Position numbers and translations under genes: made by a program
Part shown: positions 56,539-64,000 of the stretch, in pieces
Position numbering within the stretch: position 1 is the stretch's first letter
Layout: each line of letters begins with the position of its first letter
Origin: Allomyces macrogynus ATCC 38327
Lineage: Eukaryota > Blastocladiomycota > Blastocladiomycetes > Blastocladiales > Blastocladiaceae
Assembly (NCBI GenBank): GCA_000151295.1
Contig: GG745331.1
Location: forward strand, 1,641,351-1,705,350
Direction: 5' to 3'
Length of the DNA: 64,000 nt
The notes under the pieces: model-generated
Database searches by the model: none
Told to the model about the DNA's origin: nothing
What the model saw: the letters and a program-made list of their open reading frames with translations, nothing else

Positions 56539-56788
56539 CCAGTGCGGGCACAGCACAGCCGGGATGGGACGAGTCGACTGTCGGTTGCAGGCGGTGTAGG
56601 GACTGGACGGGGGAATGGCGACTGCTTTCTTTAGACCATTCTACCTACGGAAATACACGCTAGCTCGCTCGAGCTGCCTAGTTTCATATTCCGTATCTAT
56701 CCACAACACCTCGGCGCGAGCCGCGCCCAAAACCAAAACAAAACGGGCGCGTCTCAATCGACCCTACTCTTCCCACTGCTACTCTTCC

Positions 56789-58452
56789 TTAGGTCGGCTC
56801 GGATTGCGGCGCGCGCTGCAGCGGGTGCGACAACAACTGTGTCATGACCGTGGCCAACGTCTTCCAGGACCGGCACACTTGGAACGACCAATTGGTTGCG
56901 ATCCCACGCGTGTCGCGGAACGTCGCGAATGCGTCGTAGATTTCCTGCGGGAAGTTGGCGTCGTTGGGCGGCTCGTGCACGTAGACGACGTCAAAGAAGA
57001 AGCGGCCCGTGTCGTAGAGCCGTTTCAGAACCTAAAAAACACGCAACGTCAGGATGTGTGCGAGACAAGCCGCCCAGATTGTGATTGCATGTGCAGCATA
57101 CCTTGTTCGACCGCGAGTCCGGGAACACGTTGGTGCGGCTGTAGATCAGAATCACGCGGTAGACTTGGTCGGCGTCGGCAGTGACTTGTAACGTTTCTTC
57201 GACGACGTTGAACAGGCTCTCGAGATCTGGTGGAGAAAGTCGGGGCGCTTGTTCGCCGTCAGTGGACGAAGGAGAAAGGAGGTCCGCGCGACAATCACGT
57301 ACCGCACTGCAAGTACGCGCCAGTCGTGGCGATCCCGTCAATGGCGAGGTTCAAGAACTCGAGGTCGGCCGTTGGGACCATCTGTGCAGAACACGCGTCA
57401 AAATCCCGCCAAATACGACGATCCAACACGCGCGGTTCGCACGTACATAGACCTTGGCCACGTTCTCGAGAGTGATCAGGCCAAACTGGTGGCTCGGCTT
57501 GAGCTGGTGCTTGAGGAAAATGAACCGCTTGAGCAGATCCTTGGTCTCGTCGAGCCGCGATCGGCTGCTATTGGTTCAAACGCGCACGGGCGCTCATCGT
57601 TAGCAAGTGCTCCTGCCGTTCCAGTGGCAAGCGAGACGCGTACTTCATCTCCAGCGGACTCAGCGGCAGCGCGTTCTCCTCGTGCAGGTCGAGGCAGAAG
57701 AGCTACATCATTACGTCATGCGCGTCAGCACGGACCCGAACGACCTGCTGCACCACCGTCATCCATTCGCGCCGTACAATGTTTTCGTCGAGATTCGGAG
57801 CCACTTTCCGCGGCGGCACCGCCGCCATCCCCCCCACCGCGCTCCCCGCCCCATTCCCGGCCACCGACGACGCCGCCGGCGGCGGCACCCCCGTCAGCGA
57901 CGCGCTCGACCCCATCAGACTAAACCGCGCCATCGCATTGGCCAGACTCGGAGCCGGCATCGCGAGCGGCGGCGCTGCTGCCGCGGTTGACGCGATCCCA
58001 ACACCCGACCCGGCCCCCGCACCGCCGCTCGTCGACGCGATTGAGGGCGCCGACGCGAGCAGCAGCGACGAGGCCTGTTTCAACGACGTCAAGGACGCGA
58101 AAAACCGCTCGGTCGGTGTCTGCGCTCTCGTTTGCGTGAAGGGAGACGTGGCCGCGGCAGCAGCGGCCGCAGCGTGCACGGCGGCGCTTGAAGGGGTATT
58201 GTTGGCGGCGGTTTGGATCGAGAGAGGTGGTGGGCCCATCGTGCTGCTGCGTGATGGCACCGACGCGATGGGTGCGAGCACGCGCGACGCGGGCGCGTCG
58301 GTGCGGCGTGACGTTGCGGGCGAGGAGAGCGGCTGGTCGTCGTCCTCGATAACCATGAGTTGCGCGACGGCCGTCGTGCCGGGATCGTGCGCCGATGCGC
58401 TGAGGGGCGGCAGGAGGTCCCGCGACGCGGGGCGCGGCAGCGATGATGACAT
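56789..58452 (-). CDS. BABAM1: MERIT40/BABAM1 homologue
   Basis: Start 58452 (MSSSLPRPASRDLLPPLSAS), a long Ala/Ser/Pro-rich leader unusual for the family. The von Willebrand A-like fold follows in short exons: LFCLDLHEENALPLSPLEMK, FIFLKHQLKPSHQFGLITLE, VPTADLEFLNLAIDG, VYRVILIYSRTNVFPD and RFFFDVVYVHEPPNDANFPQ. It ends with MTQLLSHPLQRAPQSEPT, the conserved HPLQR tail of BABAM1. The TAG at about 57704 is best read as the end of an intron whose donor lies upstream in the GTGGTG/GTCGTT region. In animals and plants MERIT40 is the scaffold of the BRISC and BRCA1-A deubiquitinase complexes. Most well-studied fungi lack it. Confidence 0.85.
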
Positions 58453-58738
58453 GGTCGCCGAGGATCAGCGGCGCGGCGTGGTGCTGGTGCCTGCGGTCGC
58501 AGAGTGCAGCAAGTTTGTGGACGGCTCGTGGTGGTCAGTGTGCAGTGATGATGAAGACGCGTCGCGAGCACGCTGACAACAAGGAGCGCGTCGCCGCAGT
58601 GCAGTGGCGGCGCGAGGACGGCGCGCTTGCTCACCACCGCCAACGACATGCAAAATGATGACACGCAAAAACGAAATGAATTGCAATACACTCACGACAT
58701 GTCTGCCCGTCACGGGCCCTGCTCTCCTACGTCTTAAT

Positions 58739-60404
58739 CTAATTGAGCATCCCAACCGGCGGCCACGCACCCGCCGTGGTCCCCGTCGCTGGTGGCGGCG
58801 CGTGCGGCCGCGGCAACTGCACACCAGGCCCCGCAGCCACGCGAGCCGTCCCACCTCTCTGCGGTGGAGTTCCGGGCGGCGATAACGCCTCGGACGTGCA
58901 GGCCGAACTCGCGAGATGCGCTGGCCGCTGTCGCGGGAGCACCGAAATGGGCCCCGGATACGCCGGGAACCCGACCGTATCACCTGGGCGCGCCGCTCCC
59001 GCACCGTATGGATAAACAGGTTGCGGAGGTGGGGGCGGCGCGGCAATCGAGGAGGTTGGCACCGACGCGGCCGTCGTGGCCGCGCGCTGCAGACACTGCG
59101 CGCACCCGGAACAGTCGAAAGTCGCGGGCAGCGCGTACGAGACGGTGGCGGTCGCGGGTGGTGGACCCATGGCCGCCGCCGCTGCATGATCGTGGCGCAC
59201 GTCCACCACGACAGCGGCCGCAGAAGCAGCTTGGCCGCCGTGTGCCCCGTGCATCGGCTGCAGGGGCCGCCATCGGTCGAGCGTCGGCATCAGACCGCGC
59301 GCGGAGGGACCGGTCGTTGTCGCCGGGTCGATGGTGATTTTCGCGTACGCGGTCCCGACATGCCCAAACCCGACCGCCGCCGTCGCAGGCGACGGGAAAT
59401 GCGCTGCCGCTGCCGCCGTTTCGGGCCGCGGGGCCAGCGACGCGTGCGCGGGCGTGACGATGGGCGTGCCCGGGTCGCTTTTGATCGCGGGTGTGCCCGG
59501 CGCCGACGTCGTCGTGGTCGCAGCAGCGTGCAGTTCGGGCGGAGACGGGATCGCGCTCGTCTCAGCTGAGGCCGGGTTCTTGGACTGCGCAATCGCGACC
59601 TCAATCTGCTTCCAGTCGACACCGCGATCCTTGAGCAGCGACCGCATCACAGTGCTTTCCTGGAGCAGTTCCTCGTTCTGTGCGGTCAGGTCGCGCACGA
59701 GCTGCACGGCAAACTTGAGCACGGTCACTTTGTTGAGCACGCCGCCCTTGTGCAGCGAGAACGGAATCAGTTCGGTCAGCTCGGCAATGCTGTTGTTCAT
59801 CTGGTCTATAACGAGCAAGACGGAATGGTGAGCGTCGCGGACCCAACGAAACGAAACACAAGCATTTCGAGCGCACCTCGACGACGGCGCTCAATCACAT
59901 TATGCGACTCGCGGCGCTGCCGCTGCTGTTCCTGCACCTCTTCCTCTGTGGCCTGGTGCTGGCTATCGTCGAGCCAAACGAAACAAAGAGCACCGCAAAG
60001 GTGAGGACACTGGCCAAACCGCACGACTCGGCACCACAAAACAAACAGCCAACGCCAACGTACTTCAAGATATTCACGCCGCTCACCGTATACACCACCT
60101 TTTTCGGGCGCCCGCGCTTGCGCTTGGGCGGCGGCTGGTCCTCGACGTACTCTTCGGCCGCAATCACTTCCGGCTCCGGGCCGGGCGGCGGCGGCGGCGG
60201 CGGGACCATGGGTATGGGCCCGGCTGCAGCAGCCGCAGCCGCAGCCGCCGCCGCGGCAGCAGCAGCGGCAGCAGCGTGGTAGTACGGGCTGTAGCTGGTC
60301 CCCATGGGCGGCTGCGGTGGCGGGACGGCCATCATCATGGGCACGCCGGGCGGCCACGGCATCGGCGCCGATCCCGTGGGCATCGGTACAAGCGCAGGGT
60401 TCAT
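58739..60404 (-). CDS. bHLH transcription factor (CBF1/USF type) with AT-hook
   Basis: The ATG at 60404 (MNPALVPMPTGSAPMPWPPG) is the first in the open frame. An upstream coding exon cannot be excluded. A polyalanine run (about 60215-60275) is followed by PPKRKRGRPKKVVYT, a canonical AT-hook. After an intron the basic region reads RRESHNVIERRRRDQMNNSI. His5, Glu9 and Arg13 are present, so an E-box CACGTG preference is predicted. Helix 2 is LHKGGVLNKVTVLKFAVQLV and continues into a short coiled coil with AQNEELLQE. The large Pro/Ala-rich C-terminus ends GTTAGAWPPVGMLN. The domain pattern resembles Cbf1/USF, which control sulfur, phosphate or lipid genes. The AT-hook is not usual there. Nuclear location is inferred. 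Confidence 0.85.
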
Positions 60405-60856
60405 AACGTTGTGGATGGGCTGGGCTTGTTGCTGGAGGGCCGGGAAGAGCACTGATGGTGTCAACGACCGACTTGGTTCGACGATAATCCCTGACCTGCT
60501 AACTTGCTGACTTGCGAGTGGAGACTGTGAGCGCCGTGGCCGATGTGCGAGCGGGCAACTGCTCGAGCTTGGACTGCTTGTTGTCGGGCGAATATGTAAG
60601 TAGCGAGCAACTGGGACGAATCGACTCGAGAGAGAGGAAGGGGGCGAGGAAGATGGAGCACAGTGAGAGCTGCCATTGCGTTTGCACGCACAACTTGCAC
60701 AAGCGCCAAAAACGTCACGAGGTGCATTTTTTTTCTATCGCTCGAACCGCGTGCTCAGGTGGGCGCAAGGCAAGGCAAGAAAAGCAGCACAGAAAGGCCT
60801 CTTCGGGCCCGATTTCTTCAAAAAAAACTTGCATACAAGAAGATCTCGACCAGCTG
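60405..60856. other. Intergenic region between bHLH and NTH1 genes
   Basis: 452 bp upstream of the bHLH gene. It may contain a small first exon of that gene, but none could be joined with confidence. Confidence 0.4.
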
Positions 60857-62361
60857 CTAGGCATCGCTCAGCTCGCTGCTCTCCACGTCGCTGAATCCGC
60901 TGCTACTCAACTCCTCTTCCTTGCGCTGTTCGCTTGGTCGGCGAGCCCCACGCCATGGCGCGCGCGACGATGGCGCGGTGGACGACGCCGGATCGGCACT
61001 GCGCGTAGAACGTGGGCGCTTGGTCGCGCGGGTCCCCGCACCCGCCGTAGTCTTGGTCTGCTTGCGCTTGGTCGTCGTGGTTGCCATCGATCGGCCCGTC
61101 CTCGCGCTCGGACACAAGCTTTGGACAGGGCACGACTCGCAGCGTGGCCCAATGGGGAGACAGTGCACTTGGCCAAACCCGACGAGCAGCGGGTTGATGG
61201 CGCGCCACATGTCCTTGGGAAGCCACGACTCGAGCGCCTAGTTATTCGTTCTGGGTCAGCAACAATACGGCAAATGGGTGGACAAGATTGTACAGACGTA
61301 CCACGCGCGTTTGCTCGGGCTGCGCGGTCTTGACCCACCCGAGACGGTTGGCGATGCGGTGGACGTGCACGTCAACGCCGATGCCCGAGTTGCTAGACAA
61401 ACAATGAACGTAAGCCTGGCAAACATAGCCAAGAAGGCAAGGGATAATGGTGCGCACGTCCCCCACGCACACTGGAGCGCCAAAAAGCCCATCTTGGGAC
61501 CGACACCAGGCTATGACGACGATGCCAAAGTCACCTTCCACCGCAAAAGATAGCAATTCACCAGTAGCAAGAGCATGCGCACCAAAGCCACCAACCCCTC
61601 GATCGTATCGGGAATATCGCCGCCGTACTCGTCGAGCAAGATCGCGGCTGTTTGCTTGATATACTGCGTCTTGCGCCGATGGAACCCGACTTTGGCAATT
61701 GCCGCGTTCAGGTCGGCATCCTCCCACGTCACAACGGCCTCGGGCGTCAACCCCTTGGCGCGCAAATTGGCCATGGCCCCGGCCGTCACCTCGTCTTTCG
61801 TCTGCGACGAGAGCATCAGTGCAACGAGCGTCTGGAACCGGAAATGACGTGGTGCCGCGTTCTCGTCGGCGAGCCGCTCGCAACCGACCGTGTCGACGGG
61901 TGCCGGGTGGGTCGTGCGCCATTCGTGGATCTGGTCGTAGACGGCCGACCAGTGTGGCGGTGCATCGGATTGGGTCGTGGCGGCAGGTGGTCGTTTCGGC
62001 CGTTTCGACTTTGTTGGAGCGGTGCTGGAATCGGTTTGGGTGGAGAGCGCGTCCGGGTCGGGTTTGATGAACGGGATGAGGTCCTCGATCGCCGTGGTCG
62101 CGCTGGGGTCGGCAGGTTCGGGGTCGGTGTTGCTGCTGCTGGCCTTCACGGCACAATGCGTGGTCATGGATAAATGCGCTGGTGATTTTTCGGACGCTGA
62201 TCCGCGTTCCTCGGGCGGGCTGAAATACACAGAGCGCTTTCGGGCCGATGATTGTCGCTGTGGACGCGTGGTTGTCGATGCCGTCGACTCGTCTGGTGCT
62301 GGACCATTGGCCGCGGAATCGCGGGCGAACGGGCGGCTTTGTGATCTCGTCGTGATTGCCA
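60857..62361 (-). CDS. NTH1: Endonuclease III homologue, DNA glycosylase/AP lyase
   Basis: Start 62361 ([20 protein letters not shown]). The N-terminal 110 residues are disordered and basic, suiting nuclear or mitochondrial targeting. The glycosylase core has [38 protein letters not shown] and [15 protein letters not shown]. After an intron comes the helix-hairpin-helix [18 protein letters not shown] with the catalytic Lys. Another intron joins in phase to [19 protein letters not shown] with the catalytic Asp. The Fe-S cluster motif is complete ([17 protein letters not shown]). NTH1 removes oxidised pyrimidines in base excision repair. The C-terminal tail is acidic and Ser-rich. All exons join cleanly. 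Confidence 0.95.
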
Positions 62362-62782
62362 TTTTAATGCACAGAGTGGCCAGTCGAGGTCGTGGTTGGA
62401 TCAGCGCGAAATGGACTGCCACCATAAATTTAGAATATGGTGGGCATTTTGTCGCATTGCATGTTAGATGTTGGCAAGCGTCCAAGTCAATGTCACGTTT
62501 GCGTTGTGAGCGTAGGACTGGGCTTTTGAGCAACGCGGTTCCTGTACTCTTCGGCTGTCCTTGTGCTCGCTGCCGCCTCGCTATCGTTCGCGTCGACTTG
62601 TTTGTCCATCAGCTGCACCAGCACGGCCGTTCAAGACCCGGCCCACACGCGAACCTGCCGTCCTCGCTCCGCTGATGCTCGGTTGCTTTGCGCCCGCACG
62701 TCGCTCGTGCACACCGACCCTTGCTCAGGGCGCCAATACCAGCAAACCCGACAAGAAACCACCACCCGTCCCAGCTGCCGCC
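62362..62782. other. Divergent promoter region, NTH1 / zinc-ribbon gene
   Basis: 421 bp between divergent starts. No clear core promoter motif. Confidence 0.45.
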
Positions 62783-64000
62783 ATGGGCTTTTGTGACAAG
62801 TGCGGCGAGATCATTCGTGGCGGCGCGTCGTGCCCGCGTTGCGGTGGTGTCGCTGCCGAAGGTAGGCAGACGGTCGATCCACGCGCCCAAGTGATGGTCG
62901 AGCGGATGGACCCGTCGCTGACGGTGGCGCGCTCGTTTGCGTGCTTTTTACGTATCGGTAGCCCTCTCCAGTGGGTTCAACGAAGGCCAGAAGGCCGATC
63001 CGACCATCATGTCGACGTACGCGATCCAGTTATCCTGACCTTTCGATTCTTCATCGTGTTGACCCTAAGCGCCCCACGTCCGCCAGTGTTCTCCACCGTG
63101 CCGCTGGGTCCGCGTCCGCGCACGGGTCGAATGCCGACCTGACGCTCGTCAAGACGCACCTGTCGCCCGCGTCGACGCCGCCGATCGTGCGCAAACCGTC
63201 CCCCGCGCCGCCGGGCGAATCGTCGAGTGCCGCGTCGAGCACGCACGCGTCGCCCGCCGTTATCAGCAAGTCTGTGCCCGTCCCTCCCAGTCCGGCACCC
63301 GTAATCCCGACCAAGCCCCTCGTCTTGGCACCCAAGCCGGTCGTCGCGGCACCCGTCAAGCCGACGACGGCACCCAAGCCCCCCGTGGCCCCGCCGACGG
63401 TGACCAAGCCGGCGGTTGTTCACACCGACCGGTCTGGCAGCGACGAGTCGACCGTGAGCCACGAAACGGTTGCGCCGAACGCGGTGCGCGCGCTGTTTGG
63501 TGGGTCCACCACGCCCGCAGAGCCGTCGAGCGCGCCTAAACCGCACGTCGCCCCGCCGACCGCGCCCAAGCCGCCGGCTGTCGCTCGCGCCGACCACCCT
63601 GGCCATGACGAGTCGGCCGTGAGCCACGAAACCGTCGCTCCCGGTGCCGTCCGCGCCATGTTCGGCGGAACTCCACCCGTGGTGCGCAAGTTCGCACCGC
63701 CCTCGCACGCGCACGCTTCGGCTGCCAACGAAGACTCGAATGTGGTTTACGAGCACGTCTCGCCCAAGGCCGCACGCGCTGTCTTTGGCGGCAACTCGGT
63801 CCCCGTCTGGGCGGCACGTCCCGCGGGGACACCACCCGTGGCCCCGCGCCCGCCGAAACCGGTGACCCCACCGCAAGTCCGTGCAGCACCGCCCGCACCG
63901 GCACCTCCCGCCGCACCTGCGGCTCCGCCGGCACCGCCGATGGCACCGCGTCCGCCGCACCCGGCACCGAAGCCTGCAGCACCGGCTGCGCGCCCGCCGC
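62783..64000 (+). CDS. Zinc-ribbon, proline-rich protein, cut by right edge
   Basis: Start 62783. The protein opens MGFCDKCGEIIRGGASCPRC, a C-x2-C...C-x2-C zinc ribbon in the first 22 residues. After one or more introns (about 62940-63090) comes a Pro/Ala/Val-rich region with KTHLSPASTPPIVRKPSPAP. Three copies of a unit ending AVRALFGG follow: ESTVSHETVAPNAVRALFGG, ESAVSHETVAPGAVRAMFGG and VVYEHVSPKAARAVFGG. Polyproline continues to the window end. The stop is outside. Zinc-ribbon plus proline-rich layouts occur in cytoskeletal adaptors, but I do not recognise this one. The three repeats look like short linear motifs for a single partner. Confidence 0.65.

Noticed and set aside
57690..57720. 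In-frame TAG as a nonsense mutation in MERIT40
   Set aside because: GTAATGATGTAG is best read as the 3' end of an intron with its donor upstream, since removing that intron keeps the frame into LFCLDLHEEN.
21677..62361. A functional DNA-repair gene cluster (RAD51D, NSE2, MERIT40, NTH1)
   Set aside because: The genes are scattered over 40 kb on both strands, mixed with unrelated genes and without shared promoters.
1..64000. Reassignment of stop codons to explain the in-frame stops in POLG
   Set aside because: TAA, TAG and TGA all serve as ordinary terminators of intact genes in this window.

Overview
The window looks like nuclear DNA of a zoosporic fungus, most likely a member of Blastocladiomycota (Catenaria/Allomyces relatives). 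That is an inference. The genes are fungal or opisthokont housekeeping genes with strongly GC-rich third codon positions, interrupted by many short GT-AG introns of about 60-120 bp. One gene is an EFHC1-type axonemal protein, which only flagellated lineages keep. A 100-N gap (44982-45081) shows that this is a draft scaffold.

Layout, left to right. 1-13.6 kb: a broken F-box-like gene, a DUF4442 hotdog protein, a 246-bp inverted repeat, a peroxisomal ABCD half-transporter, a DNAJC7-like TPR/J protein, proteasome alpha5, an alpha-arrestin, and a second broken F-box-like copy. 14-26 kb: histidinol-phosphatase, Abitram, the spliceosomal helicase PRP28, an RMD1-family protein, a RAD51D homologue fused to a Gly/Met-rich tail, a COX9-like subunit and UCHL5. 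26-39 kb: a mitochondrial DNA polymerase gamma gene carrying several stops and frameshifts, the SUMO ligase NSE2, an unrecognised helical protein, a CBS-domain protein, a U1A/U2B''-type RNA-binding protein and EFHC1. 39-43 kb: two tandem Gly/Met-rich paralogues with matching promoters. 44-64 kb: a dual-specificity phosphatase, a coiled-coil protein, a secreted expansin-like protein, a two-TM membrane protein, MERIT40/BABAM1, an AT-hook bHLH factor, NTH1, and a zinc-ribbon proline-rich protein that runs off the right edge.

There is no operon logic. Several genes serve genome maintenance (RAD51D, NSE2, MERIT40, NTH1, POLG), but they are scattered and mixed with unrelated genes. No tRNA, rRNA, CRISPR array or intact transposon was seen.

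The most unusual content is as follows. (a) A three-copy Gly/Met-rich family: two stand-alone genes with 10-bp-periodic GAA arrays and TATA boxes, and a third copy welded onto the C-terminus of RAD51D. (b) Tandemly duplicated introns in the ABCD gene, which restore the frame only if 7-nt and 2-nt exons are used. (c) A POLG gene with intact catalytic motifs but four in-frame stops and at least four indels.

Exon joins were worked out by eye. Where a start or splice site is uncertain, the entry says so.
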